Below, piece after piece: positions 37,862-46,323 of a DNA stretch of 64,000 nucleotides. Position numbers and translations under genes: made by a program. Numbering within the stretch: the stretch's first letter is position 1; every line of letters starts with the position of its first letter. Source of the stretch: G963676795 sp963677215. Its GTDB lineage: Bacteria; Desulfobacterota; Desulfuromonadia; Desulfuromonadales; Geopsychrobacteraceae. The DNA lies in the NCBI GenBank assembly GCA_963677215.1, contig OY781919.1, forward strand, positions 1,612,001 to 1,676,000, read 5' to 3'. Below the pieces are notes generated by a model that saw only the letters and a program-made list of their open reading frames with translations, was not told the origin of the DNA and searched no databases.

Positions 37862-38800
37862 ATGGCCAGAAAACCGCGTCTGCACTTTCCCGGGGCGATC
37901 TATCACGTCGTACTGAACGGCAATGGCAACCGGCAGGTTTTCAGCGATGATATAGACCGGACCCGCCTGTTGCTGCTGCTTCAGGAAGGGGTCGAAAAGT
38001 TCGGCCATAAGATCCATGCATACTGCCTGGTTTCGACGGCCGTCCATCTGGTCATCGAGGTGGATCAGGCACCTCTCTCACGGGTCATGCAGCAGATCGG
38101 CTTTCGATATACGCGCTGGTACAACGACTGGCACGGTGAGATCGGCCATCTGTTTCAGGGCCGCTATAAGGCGATCCTGATCGACCCGGAACGCTATCTG
38201 CTTGATCTGGTCTGCCATCTCCATCATCTTCCTCAGGCCCTTGGCCTGGCCGACGATCCGATGCAGTTTTCCTGGAGCAGTCACCGTGCTTACTGCATGC
38301 GCGAGCAGGTTCCCTGGCTGAGTACAGAGCGGACTCTACTGCAGATCGATCAGGCTGGCACCCGTGCTCTGCTCAGGTTTCACGCCCGGGTCAATGATGT
38401 TGAGGCTCGCCCGCGGATCGATTTCAGCCGGGGCGGCAGCTATGATCCCCGGGTGTTGGGTGATGATGATTTCGTCCGTGGTGCCCTCAAGCTGTCACGT
38501 CAGAAGTACCAGCCCCGCCTTTCCCCCGACAAGGTCTTCGCCGTTGTTGAACGGGCCTTCAGGCTCAGCGAACAGGAACTCGCGGCTCCCGGTAAGGCCC
38601 GCCAGGCCGCCGAAGCCCGCGCCTTTCTCGCCTGGCTCTACATGCACACCGGCTGTGATACCCTGACCAATTTGGGAGAACGGCTGAACCGCGATATCTC
38701 GACCCTGAGTTCGTCAGTCCGACGTCTTGAACTCAAAGCCAAAAAGGATGAACAGCTCTCAGAAAAAATTCAGCTTCTGTTGAGGCGGGTGGGCAGATAG
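37862..38800 (+). CDS. RAYT (TnpA-REP/Y1-type transposase)-like protein with altered catalytic residues
   Basis: A 312-residue intact protein. Residues ~1-145 follow the REP-associated tyrosine transposase pattern: HFPGAIYHVVLNGNGNRQVF, HAYCL, PLSRVMQQIGFRYTRWYN, GHLFQGRYKAILID, FSWSSHRAY. In this family the metal site is NHVH and the nucleophile is the Tyr of RYIHLNP. Here these read TAVH (A60, H62) and CHLHHLP (H119), so both the first HUH histidine and the Tyr are replaced. The C-terminal ~110 residues look like a DnaA-type helix-turn-helix domain (SPDKVFAVVERAF, LTNLGERLNRDISTLSSSVRRLE). Probably a DNA-binding relic or domesticated regulator, not an active transposase. It has a good RBS (GGGAG) and lies between rng and a transporter gene. 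Confidence 0.8.
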   Translation: MARKPRLHFPGAIYHVVLNGNGNRQVFSDDIDRTRLLLLLQEGVEKFGHKIHAYCLVSTAVHLVIEVDQAPLSRVMQQIGFRYTRWYNDWHGEIGHLFQGRYKAILIDPERYLLDLVCHLHHLPQALGLADDPMQFSWSSHRAYCMREQVPWLSTERTLLQIDQAGTRALLRFHARVNDVEARPRIDFSRGGSYDPRVLGDDDFVRGALKLSRQKYQPRLSPDKVFAVVERAFRLSEQELAAPGKARQAAEARAFLAWLYMHTGCDTLTNLGERLNRDISTLSSSVRRLELKAKKDEQLSEKIQLLLRRVGR

Positions 38801-38883
38801 GCTGCCAATATTTAATTCTGCTGTCGTTGAGTCGAGTGAAAAACAAGCTAGGCTATAAGTAGACCCTTTCTTCTGGAGGGTGT

Positions 38884-40092
38884 ATGAATCTTTACGCTGA
38901 CTGGCTCTGTTCCTATCTGCTCTGCAAGAGCCCGGCTTTAAGCCTGCTGCTTTTGCTGGTGATCGTCTGGACAACGGGGGTGATCTGTCGTGTTCTCAAG
39001 CAGCCGCCGGTGCTCGGCGAGCTGACTGCGGGAATTATCTTTGGCCCGGCTATTCTCGGAATCATTGTCCCCAATGAAATGCTTGAAATCCTGGCCGAGC
39101 TAGGTGCCTTTTTCCTGATGTTCTATGCCGGCCTGGAGACCAACCCGGTCGATCTGAAGAGGCAGGGCTTTGCCTCGAGCTGCGTCGGCATCTGTGGCTT
39201 TGTCGTTCCCTTTCTGTTTGCCTATGGCGTCTGCTATCTGTTCGCTTTGCCGTCATCCATGTCGCTGTTCATTGCCATGGGGATGTCGATCACTGCCATT
39301 GCCGTCAATGCCCGGGTTCTTCACGATATGGACCTGACCGGGCGGCGGGTGACGCCGGTGATCATCGGCGCATCGATCATCGACGATGTCATGTCGCTGG
39401 CATTTTTCACGGCGATCATTGAAATCACCACCAGTTCACAGCCTTTCAACCTGATGGCCATTATTCTGCTGGTTGTCAAGGTCATCATCTTTTTTGCGCT
39501 GACTGTCGGAGTGGGGATCTGGATTTACCCCTATATCGGCAAGTACTTTTCAGCTCGTGAGGCCAAAGGCTTTACCTTTGCTCTGCTGATGGCTTTTCTC
39601 TTCGGTTTTCTGGCCGAACTGGCCGGTCTGCATATCATCATCGGCGCTTATCTGGCCGGTCTGTTTGTCCGCGAAGGGGTGGTCAATCAGGAGCTGCTCA
39701 ACAAGATCAATGATCGTTTTGTGTCGATTACCTACGGCTTCATCGGACCGATCTTCTTTGTCAGCCTGTCCTTTCATGTCACCTTCGAGATCTTCAGGAC
39801 CGAACTGCTTTTCGTTCTGGTTCTGCTGCTTGCCGCCCTGGCCGGCAAGTTTATCGGCAGCGGTGCGGGAGCTCTGCTCGGCAGGATGAAAAAGGAGGAG
39901 GCGGTGGTCGTCGGGATTGCCATGAACGGCCGTGGTGCTGTCGAACTGGTTATCGCTTCGATCGGGCTCAAGCTCGGCGTCATTGACGATGTGGTCTTTT
40001 CGATCCTGGTGCTGATCGCATTTGTCACGACCATGCTGCCGCCACTGTCGCTTGGCTTTTATCTGAAGCGGAAAAAGCAGCTGTTGCCTTAA
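38884..40092 (+). CDS. Cation:proton antiporter, CPA2 family
   Basis: A 402-residue membrane protein with about 12 hydrophobic segments (for example LSLLLLLVIVWTTGVIC, GFVVPFLFAYGVCYLF). The family landmarks PPVLGELTAGIIFGPAILG and LEILAELGAFFLMFYAGLE are typical of KefB/NhaP-like CPA2 proteins, and GASIIDDVMS carries the paired aspartates associated with electrogenic Na+/H+ exchange. No C-terminal TrkA domain is present, unlike KefB. It should exchange Na+ or K+ for H+ across the inner membrane. AGGG precedes the ATG by ~4 bp. It stands alone. Confidence 0.87.
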   Translation: MNLYADWLCSYLLCKSPALSLLLLLVIVWTTGVICRVLKQPPVLGELTAGIIFGPAILGIIVPNEMLEILAELGAFFLMFYAGLETNPVDLKRQGFASSCVGICGFVVPFLFAYGVCYLFALPSSMSLFIAMGMSITAIAVNARVLHDMDLTGRRVTPVIIGASIIDDVMSLAFFTAIIEITTSSQPFNLMAIILLVVKVIIFFALTVGVGIWIYPYIGKYFSAREAKGFTFALLMAFLFGFLAELAGLHIIIGAYLAGLFVREGVVNQELLNKINDRFVSITYGFIGPIFFVSLSFHVTFEIFRTELLFVLVLLLAALAGKFIGSGAGALLGRMKKEEAVVVGIAMNGRGAVELVIASIGLKLGVIDDVVFSILVLIAFVTTMLPPLSLGFYLKRKKQLLP

Positions 40093-40115
40093 GGTTGCTA
40101 CTGTTGGGATTTTGC

Positions 40116-40144
40116 TTGACATGGGTATGGCGGGTAACTATAGT
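40116..40144 (+). promoter_or_regulatory. Promoter of rplU-rpmA
   Basis: TTGACA (40116-40121) and TATAGT (40139-40144) with the optimal 17-bp spacer, ~64 bp upstream of the rplU ATG. A strong sigma-70-type promoter, as expected for ribosomal-protein genes. Confidence 0.85.
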
Positions 40145-40207
40145 ACGCCGTTGCAGTGCGATTGGTAGCATCTGCAGTTGAGGTCTCAAACTATAGGAGA
40201 ATGTAAC

Positions 40208-40516
40208 ATGTATGCGGTGATCAAGACCGGAGGAAAACAGTACAAAGTTTCCGAAGGCGACCTGTTGAAGGTCGAACTGATCGAAGGTGCGGTAGGTGAT
40301 ACTATCGAACTCGATCAAGTCCTCATGGTCGGTGGCGCAGAGGTAAAAATCGGAACACCTCTCGTACCAGGTGCCAAGGTTAAGGCACAGATCGTTGCCC
40401 AGGAAAAAGACAAGAAGGTTCTTGTCTTCAAATCCAAGCGACGTGCAGGTAATCGTAAGAAATACGGCCACCGTCAACCTATTACCCGACTCAAAGTCGC
40501 GGCGATTGAAGCTTAA
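40208..40516 (+). CDS. rplU: 50S ribosomal protein L21
   Basis: 102 residues: MYAVIKTGGKQYKVSEGD start and the basic C-terminal KRRAGNRKKYGHRQPITRLKV that contacts 23S rRNA. AGGAG lies 8 bp before ATG 40208; the in-frame extension upstream (to 40178) is non-coding leader. Co-transcribed with rpmA, 12 bp downstream. Confidence 0.98.
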   Translation: MYAVIKTGGKQYKVSEGDLLKVELIEGAVGDTIELDQVLMVGGAEVKIGTPLVPGAKVKAQIVAQEKDKKVLVFKSKRRAGNRKKYGHRQPITRLKVAAIEA

Positions 40517-40528
40517 GGAGGCGATCTA

Positions 40529-40783
40529 ATGGCTCATAAGAAAGCTGCCGGTAGTTCTAAGAACGGTCGCGATAGCGCCGGTAAACGACTCGGTGTCAAG
40601 CGTTTTGGTGGTCAGGAAGTAACCGCTGGTTCCATCCTGGTCCGTCAGCGTGGCACCACCTTTCACCCAGGCACCAACGTAGGTTGTGGCAAAGACTACA
40701 CCCTGTTTGCACTGGTCGACGGTGTTGTCAAGTTTGAAACCAAGTCTAAAGGGCGGAAGCATATCAGCGTTTACGCTGGTTAA
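40529..40783 (+). CDS. rpmA: 50S ribosomal protein L27
   Basis: 84 residues, starting MAHKKAAGSSKNGRDS with the family signature GSILVRQRGTTFHPG. The flexible N-terminus reaches toward the peptidyl-transferase centre. It lacks the cleavable N-terminal extension of Firmicutes L27. AAGGAG precedes the ATG. An intrinsic terminator follows at 40810-40839. Confidence 0.98.
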   Translation: MAHKKAAGSSKNGRDSAGKRLGVKRFGGQEVTAGSILVRQRGTTFHPGTNVGCGKDYTLFALVDGVVKFETKSKGRKHISVYAG

Positions 40784-40809
40784 TTGTTTTCCTCTTTAAC
40801 TCTTTGAAG

Positions 40810-40839
40810 AACCCGGTGCTGCATGTCAGTGACCGGGTT
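40810..40839 (+). terminator. Terminator between rpmA and obg
   Basis: AACCCGGT pairs with ACCGGGTT around a 14-base loop, then TTTTCTCTTT. It should uncouple ribosomal protein expression from obg. Confidence 0.75.
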
Positions 40840-40903
40840 TTTCTCTTTGTTGCTTCAGTACCACACGAAAGCCGAAGCAACGGGCAGTCAGGACAATAAA
40901 GAA

Positions 40904-41989
40904 ATGAAGTTCGTAGATCAGGTCAAAATTGAAGTCAAGGCCGGTGACGGCGGCCGTGGTTGTGTCTCCTTCCGGCGAGAAAAATTTATCCCCAAGGGTG
41001 GTCCGGACGGTGGTGACGGCGGCAACGGTGGAAGTGTCTATTTTGTTGTCGATGAAGCGCTGACGACCTTGCTTGATTACCGTTACATGCACCATTGCAA
41101 GGCCAAGAGTGGTTCCCACGGCATGGGCAAGAACATGCACGGCAGGGGCGGTGAAGATCTGGAACTCAGGGTTCCGGGTGGGACCCTGATCTATGACGAT
41201 GAAACAGGCGAGCTGCTCGCCGATATGACCGAGCCGAACAAGCCGCTCAGGCTGCTTAAGGGCGGAATGGGCGGTCGCGGCAATGCCCGTTTCGCCACCA
41301 GCACCAACCGGGCACCACGTCACGCCCAGCCGGGAACCGAAGGCGAGAAACGCTGTCTGCGCCTTGAACTGAAGCTGCTCGCCGATGTCGGTCTGGTCGG
41401 GCTGCCGAACGCCGGAAAATCGACCCTGATCTCTTCCGTATCCGCGGCCAAGCCGAAGATTGCCGACTATCCATTCACGACCCTGGTGCCGAATCTGGGG
41501 GTGGTTCCCTATGGTGGATTCAAAACCCTGGTCATGGCCGATATCCCGGGGCTGATCGCCGGAGCCAGCGAGGGGCACGGCCTGGGAACCCGCTTCCTGC
41601 GTCATGTTGAGCGGACCGATCTGTTCCTGCATCTGGTCGATGTCTCCGGCATGCAGGAGGGCGACCCCTTCGACAATTTTCAGATGATCAACAACGAGCT
41701 GGCCGGTTATGCCGACGAACTGGCTAAGAAGCTGCAAATGGTGGTCATCACCAAGATCGATGTGCCGGAAGTCCGTGAGCAGGTTCCTCAGCTCAAAGAG
41801 CATTTTGAGTCGCTCGGTTATCCGACTCTGGCTATTTCGGCGGTCACCGGCGAGGGCTTGAAGGAACTGGTCAATATCGTCGGCCAGGCCCTCGACGAGC
41901 AGCGTGAAAAGGAAGCAGCCAAGCGTGCTGTCGAACAGGCTGCCGCAGAACCGGTCAGCGACGAAAAGCGGGATGAGTCCGATGCGTAA
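40904..41989 (+). CDS. obgE: GTPase ObgE/CgtA
   Basis: A 361-residue essential GTPase for late 50S assembly and stress signalling. The N-terminal Obg domain is glycine-rich (KGGPDGGDGGNGG, GMGGRGNARFATS), then the G domain with GLPNAGKST, DIPGLIAGASEG and KIDVPE. The tail is short and charged, without the long Obg-C domain. ATG 40904 gives the usual MKFVDQVKIEVKAGDGG; the RBS is AGGA ~10 bp away. It overlaps proB by 8 bp. Confidence 0.96.
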   Translation: MKFVDQVKIEVKAGDGGRGCVSFRREKFIPKGGPDGGDGGNGGSVYFVVDEALTTLLDYRYMHHCKAKSGSHGMGKNMHGRGGEDLELRVPGGTLIYDDETGELLADMTEPNKPLRLLKGGMGGRGNARFATSTNRAPRHAQPGTEGEKRCLRLELKLLADVGLVGLPNAGKSTLISSVSAAKPKIADYPFTTLVPNLGVVPYGGFKTLVMADIPGLIAGASEGHGLGTRFLRHVERTDLFLHLVDVSGMQEGDPFDNFQMINNELAGYADELAKKLQMVVITKIDVPEVREQVPQLKEHFESLGYPTLAISAVTGEGLKELVNIVGQALDEQREKEAAKRAVEQAAAEPVSDEKRDESDA

Positions 41990-43115
41990 TGCGCTGCTTG
42001 GTCATGTCAAGAGGGTCGTCGTTAAGATCGGCAGCGGCGTACTGTCCAATGTCTCTGGTCTTGAACCGAGGCAGGTTGCGACGATTGCTGCCGATATCTG
42101 TGCCCTGCTCGACCGTGGTCTGGAAGTGATCGTCGTCTCGTCCGGGGCGGTTGCCGCTGGCAAGGGCCAGCTAGGAATCACCGGTCGGCCACAGACCATT
42201 CCACAGAAACAGGCTGCAGCGGCTATCGGTCAGACGCGAATTATCCGCGAATACAAGGACACCTTCAACGATCACAACTACAATGTCGCCCAGGTGCTGT
42301 TGACCCGGGATGACTTGTCGAACCGCCGCCGCTATCTCAATGCCCGCAATACGGTCATGACTTTGCTCGAGTACGGGGTGACGCCGATCGTCAACGAGAA
42401 CGACACTGTCGTGGTTGAAGAGATCCGCTTCGGCGATAACGATAACCTGTCGGCGCTGGTCACCAGTCTGGTTGAGGCCGATCTGCTGGTCATTCTTTCC
42501 GATGTGGATGGGCTCTTCGACAAGGATCCGAACTCCAACCCCGACGCCAAGCTGATTCCTCTGGTTGAGCGGGTGACTCCGTCCATCGAGGCGCTGGGTG
42601 GCGGCTCGGCAAGCACGGTCGGCACCGGCGGTATGGGCACTAAGCTCAAGGCCGCCAAGAAAGCGGCCTTAAGTGGCGTCGGCACGCTGATTGTCAACGG
42701 CCGGACCCCGGGGATTTTAAGTAGGGTGTTTGCCGGTGAAGAGGTTGGCACTTACCTGCTGCCGGGACAGTCGAAGCTGACCGCCAAAAAACACTGGATT
42801 GCATTTTCCAAGAAGCCGCGCGGCAAGCTGCTGATCGACGAGGGTGGCCAGTCTGCGGTTATCGGCCGGGGCAAGAGCCTGCTGCCATCGGGGATTGTCG
42901 GTGTCGAAGGTGGCTTTGAACGCGGGGATGCGGTACGCTTGTGTGACCGTAACGGCGTCGAGTTTGCTCGCGGTGTGACCAATTATTCACTGACAGAAGT
43001 ATTGCAGGTTATGGGTAAACAATGCTCCGAGATCGAAGCGATCCTGGGCTACAAATATCGGGACGAGGTTGTCGGACGCGATGACCTGGTGCTGACGGAT
43101 GACGAGGAGGATTAG
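41982..43115 (+). CDS. proB: Glutamate 5-kinase
   Basis: 377 residues. First step of proline synthesis, phosphorylating glutamate. The kinase domain shows VVVKIGSGVLS, VSSGAVAAGKGQLG, NENDTVVVEEIRFGDND and the GTGGMGTKLKAAKKA loop. The C-terminal ~90 residues are a PUA domain (GKLLIDEGGQSAVIGRGKSLL). The start overlaps the obg stop by 8 bp (ATGCGTAA); ATG 41973 is an alternative. proA follows 6 bp later, so proB and proA form one unit. Confidence 0.96.
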   Translation: MRNALLGHVKRVVVKIGSGVLSNVSGLEPRQVATIAADICALLDRGLEVIVVSSGAVAAGKGQLGITGRPQTIPQKQAAAAIGQTRIIREYKDTFNDHNYNVAQVLLTRDDLSNRRRYLNARNTVMTLLEYGVTPIVNENDTVVVEEIRFGDNDNLSALVTSLVEADLLVILSDVDGLFDKDPNSNPDAKLIPLVERVTPSIEALGGGSASTVGTGGMGTKLKAAKKAALSGVGTLIVNGRTPGILSRVFAGEEVGTYLLPGQSKLTAKKHWIAFSKKPRGKLLIDEGGQSAVIGRGKSLLPSGIVGVEGGFERGDAVRLCDRNGVEFARGVTNYSLTEVLQVMGKQCSEIEAILGYKYRDEVVGRDDLVLTDDEED

Positions 43116-43121
43116 AGACTG

Positions 43122-44378
43122 ATGGATATGGCGCAACAGATGCTCGAACTGGCCAAAGCGGCTCAACTGGCTTCCCGGCAGATGGCCACCCTGTCTTCCG
43201 GGGTGAAGAATGATCTGCTGGTGGCGATGGCCGCAGCGCTTGAAAGTGCGACCGACAAGCTTCAGGTTGAGAATGAAAAAGACCTTCAGGCGGCCCGTGA
43301 AAACGGCATGGCCGCAGCGATGATCGATCGCCTGACTTTGACCCCCGAGCGGATTCAGGCTATGGCCGATGGCTTACGTGAGGTTGCCGCCCTGCCCGAT
43401 CCGGTTGGAGAAATCACCGGTATGTGGCTGCGTCCGAACGGTATCAAGGTGGGCCGCCAGAGGATCCCGCTCGGGGTTATCGGCATCATCTATGAGTCCC
43501 GTCCTAACGTCACCGCCGATGCTGCGGCGCTCTGTCTGAAGAGTGGTAATGCGGTCATCCTGCGCGGCGGCTCGGAAGCGCTGCACTCCAACCGCGCCAT
43601 TGGTGCCGTACTGCAGCAGGCGATTGCCGATTTCGGTCTGCCGGCGGCTGTGCTGCAGGTTGTAGCGACCAGTGATCGCAGCGCCGTCAATGAACTGCTC
43701 AAGCTGGAGGACTATGTTGACCTGATCATTCCGCGCGGAGGCGAAGGGCTGATCCGGTTCGTTTCTGAAAATTCGCGGATTCCGGTCATCAAGCATTACA
43801 AGGGGGTCTGTCACACCTATGTCGACAAGTCCGCCGACCTCAAGATGGCTGAAGAAATCTGCATGAACGCCAAGGTTCAGCGTCCTGGGGTTTGCAACGC
43901 CATGGAAACCCTGCTGGTCCACCAGGATGTCGCCGCCGAGTTTCTGCCTCGGGTTGCCGCTGCTCTGGAAGGAGCGGGCGTCGAACTGCGCCTCTGTGGG
44001 AAGGCTCTGCAGATCCTGCCCGGCCGCACTGCGGCAACGGCTGAGGACTGGCCTGCCGAGTATCTCGATCTGATCCTGGCCGTGCGGGTGGTTGATGATT
44101 ATGATCAGGCCCGCGAGCATATCCAGACCTACAGCTCGCTGCATACCGAGGTGATCGTCACCAACGATTATCTTCTGTCTCAGCAGTTTCTCAAGGAGAT
44201 CAATTCCAGCGTGGTCATGGTCAACGCTTCGTCGCGCTTCTCCGATGGCGGTCAGCTGGGACTGGGTGCGGAGATCGGTATTTCGACCTCCAAGCTGCAC
44301 TCCTTCGGCCCGATGGGGCTGGAGGACCTGACGACCCGCAAATTCGTTGTCCTCGGAACTGGCCAGGTGCGGTCCTGA
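43122..44378 (+). CDS. proA: Gamma-glutamyl phosphate reductase
   Basis: 418 residues, an NADPH-dependent aldehyde-dehydrogenase-fold enzyme that makes glutamate-5-semialdehyde for proline. Recognisable: GVIGIIYESRPNVTADAAAL, SGNAVILRGG, the catalytic Cys region AKVQRPGVCNAMETLLV, and the C-terminal GAEIGISTSKLH. GGAGG lies ~11 bp before ATG 43122; ATG 43128 also possible. Follows proB by 6 bp. Confidence 0.96.
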   Translation: MDMAQQMLELAKAAQLASRQMATLSSGVKNDLLVAMAAALESATDKLQVENEKDLQAARENGMAAAMIDRLTLTPERIQAMADGLREVAALPDPVGEITGMWLRPNGIKVGRQRIPLGVIGIIYESRPNVTADAAALCLKSGNAVILRGGSEALHSNRAIGAVLQQAIADFGLPAAVLQVVATSDRSAVNELLKLEDYVDLIIPRGGEGLIRFVSENSRIPVIKHYKGVCHTYVDKSADLKMAEEICMNAKVQRPGVCNAMETLLVHQDVAAEFLPRVAAALEGAGVELRLCGKALQILPGRTAATAEDWPAEYLDLILAVRVVDDYDQAREHIQTYSSLHTEVIVTNDYLLSQQFLKEINSSVVMVNASSRFSDGGQLGLGAEIGISTSKLHSFGPMGLEDLTTRKFVVLGTGQVRS

Positions 44379-44417
44379 CAGGCTGATTGAACTTTGAGAT
44401 TTGAAGCGGAGTTGAGA

Positions 44418-45059
44418 ATGCGCATCGGCCTGTTAGGCGGAACGTTCAATCCGATTCATAACGGCCATCTGCATATCGCGGAAGAGGTGCTGGTTTGCTG
44501 CCAGCTTGATCAGATCTGGTTCGTACCGGCATGTACGCCGCCGCACAAGGATCTGGTCGGTGAGGTTTCCTTTACCGAGCGGTTGGCCATGGTCAGGGCA
44601 GCCATTGCCGGCAATGAACGCTTCTCTGTCTGTGATGTCGAGGGGCGGCGTGGCGGGACCAGCTACTCGGTGGAGACCCTGCGTCAACTGCGCCGTGAAT
44701 TTCCGCAGCACGAGTTCTTTTTTATCATGGGACTCGACTCGTTTCGGGAGATTGCCTCCTGGAAGGAGTATCTGCAACTTTTCGAGCTGGCCCATATCAT
44801 TGTCGCCGCCCGGCCCGGTTTTGACGGGACTTTGCAGGAGCTGCTCCCGGTTGCTATTGCAGATAGCTTCTGTTATGATTCCGGTTCCAAAAAGCTCACA
44901 AGTGACAAGGGCTTCTCTGTCGTTCTGGTGCCACATACCGATCGCGATATCTCCTCCACGGAAATCCGCAGTAAAATGATGGCTCATCAGGACGTCAGCA
45001 GACTGGTTCCCGCAACGGTTGCGAACTATATGCAGGCCCATTCACTTTATCAGAAGTAA
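44418..45059 (+). CDS. nadD: Nicotinate-nucleotide adenylyltransferase
   Basis: 213 residues, making deamido-NAD from nicotinate mononucleotide and ATP. The nucleotidyltransferase signature GGTFNPIHNGHLHIAEE is at the start, and the second motif HTDRDISSTEIRSKM near the end. GGAG 6 bp upstream fixes ATG 44418. Followed by rsfS 11 bp later, the classic nadD-rsfS-rlmH order. Confidence 0.96.
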   Translation: MRIGLLGGTFNPIHNGHLHIAEEVLVCCQLDQIWFVPACTPPHKDLVGEVSFTERLAMVRAAIAGNERFSVCDVEGRRGGTSYSVETLRQLRREFPQHEFFFIMGLDSFREIASWKEYLQLFELAHIIVAARPGFDGTLQELLPVAIADSFCYDSGSKKLTSDKGFSVVLVPHTDRDISSTEIRSKMMAHQDVSRLVPATVANYMQAHSLYQK

Positions 45060-45070
45060 AAGGAAAAACT

Positions 45071-45430
45071 TTGCAAGCGAAAGAAACAGCTCTTTTTGCA
45101 GTCGAATGTGCGCTCGATAAAAAAGCTCACGATCTCAAGCTGTTCGAGGTCAGGGAATTGTCCTCTCTGACCGATTACCTGCTGATCGCATCCGGACGTT
45201 CGGACCGCCAGGTTCAGGCGATCGGCGAACATATCCGTCTTGAGATGAAGGAGAAGCATGGTCTGCTTCCGCTGGCGATCGAAGGGATGGATCAGGGGCG
45301 CTGGATTCTGCTCGATTACGGCGATGTCATGATTCACGTTTTTCAGCCGGAAGTACGCGGCTTCTACGACCTTGAAGGGTTGTGGACCGAGGCGCCGGAA
45401 GTCGAACTGGAACGGACCTCGGCCGAGTGA
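45071..45430 (+). CDS. rsfS: Ribosome silencing factor RsfS
   Basis: 119 residues. RsfS binds L14 and blocks subunit joining when nutrients run low. Landmarks: LKLFEVRELSSLTDYLLIASG, RSDRQVQAIGEHI, GMDQGRWILLDYGDVMIHVF. It starts with TTG, with AGGA 6 bp upstream, and ends in a GTGA overlap with rlmH. Confidence 0.95.
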   Translation: MQAKETALFAVECALDKKAHDLKLFEVRELSSLTDYLLIASGRSDRQVQAIGEHIRLEMKEKHGLLPLAIEGMDQGRWILLDYGDVMIHVFQPEVRGFYDLEGLWTEAPEVELERTSAE

Positions 45431-45894
45431 AACTGAGACTGATCTGTGTCGGCAAGCTGGCCGAAGCCTGGCAGCAGGCGGCCGTCACAGATTACGCATC
45501 CCGACTGCAGCGCTACTTTCCGTTTGAGACGATCGAACTCAAGGAAGAGAAGGGAAGAGGCAGCACGAAGGAGATACTGAAACGCGAGGGGGAGCGGATT
45601 CTGGAGAAGGTTCCGGAACAATCTCTGCTGATCGCTCTTGATGAGCGCGGCCGCCAATTCAGTTCGGAACAACTGGCTGAGAAACTTTCCGTTGAAATGC
45701 TGCACGGCGGTCGGGACTGGTGCCTGGTGATAGGAGGCCCGTACGGGCTGTCTGCCGTTGTCAGAGAACGGGCTGAGCTTTTGTTATCCCTGTCGAAGAT
45801 GACTTTTACCCATCAGATGGCCCGGGTCTTTTTGCTTGAGCAACTTTATCGAGGCTGTACTATAATCAGGAATGAGCCCTATCACAATCGATGA
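45427..45894 (+). CDS. rlmH: 23S rRNA pseudouridine-1915 N3-methyltransferase RlmH
   Basis: 155 residues, a SPOUT methyltransferase. The start is GTG 45427, sharing bases with the rsfS stop (GTGA), giving MKLRLICVGKL. The SAM-binding trefoil knot shows DWCLVIGGPYGL and HQMARVFLLEQLYRGCTIIRNEPYH. The upstream ATG frame (45382) is inside rsfS and rejected. Methylates helix 69 of 23S rRNA. Confidence 0.95.
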   Translation: MKLRLICVGKLAEAWQQAAVTDYASRLQRYFPFETIELKEEKGRGSTKEILKREGERILEKVPEQSLLIALDERGRQFSSEQLAEKLSVEMLHGGRDWCLVIGGPYGLSAVVRERAELLLSLSKMTFTHQMARVFLLEQLYRGCTIIRNEPYHNR

Positions 45895-45921
45895 GCGGGT
45901 GTCCAGGAGGATGATTGGCGG

Positions 45922-46272
45922 ATGAGTGAACAACTGGCAGAAATCAAGGCACACCTTTTAAAAATGCGTGAGGAACTTCTTCAGGAGGCCGAGCGCGCCT
46001 ATGAGGCGTCTCAGTCTTTGGGGCTGGATGGCGTTCCTGATATCGGAGACATGTCCTCCAACAGCTATAACCAGGAAGTCCTGATGAACCTGAGCGAGAC
46101 CCAGCGGTCCCGGGTGCGCGATATCGATGCAGCGCTGGAGCGGATGGCCAAGGGCGTTTACGGACTCTGTGCCCGTTGTGAAGAGGAGATCCCACCGCGG
46201 CGGCTTGAGGTTCGTCCTTTCTCCCGCTACTGCGTCGATTGCAAGGCAGAAGTCGAAAAATTCGGCGAATAA
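45922..46272 (+). CDS. DksA/TraR-type zinc-finger protein (second of two)
   Basis: 116 residues with a coiled coil followed by a C4 zinc finger (CARCEEEIPP...CVDCK). The coiled-coil tip reads DIGDMSS, so the last residue of DxxDxA is serine here, unlike in the homologue at 30592. It may therefore be a divergent DksA that binds RNA polymerase but with altered ppGpp-linked output (inference). AGGAGG lies ~11 bp before ATG 45922. Located between rlmH and the lapB-like gene. Confidence 0.85.
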   Translation: MSEQLAEIKAHLLKMREELLQEAERAYEASQSLGLDGVPDIGDMSSNSYNQEVLMNLSETQRSRVRDIDAALERMAKGVYGLCARCEEEIPPRRLEVRPFSRYCVDCKAEVEKFGE

Positions 46273-46323
46273 TCAACATCGGTAAGACAGCCCGCTGTTT
46301 GCCGGGTCGATCTGGAGATCACC

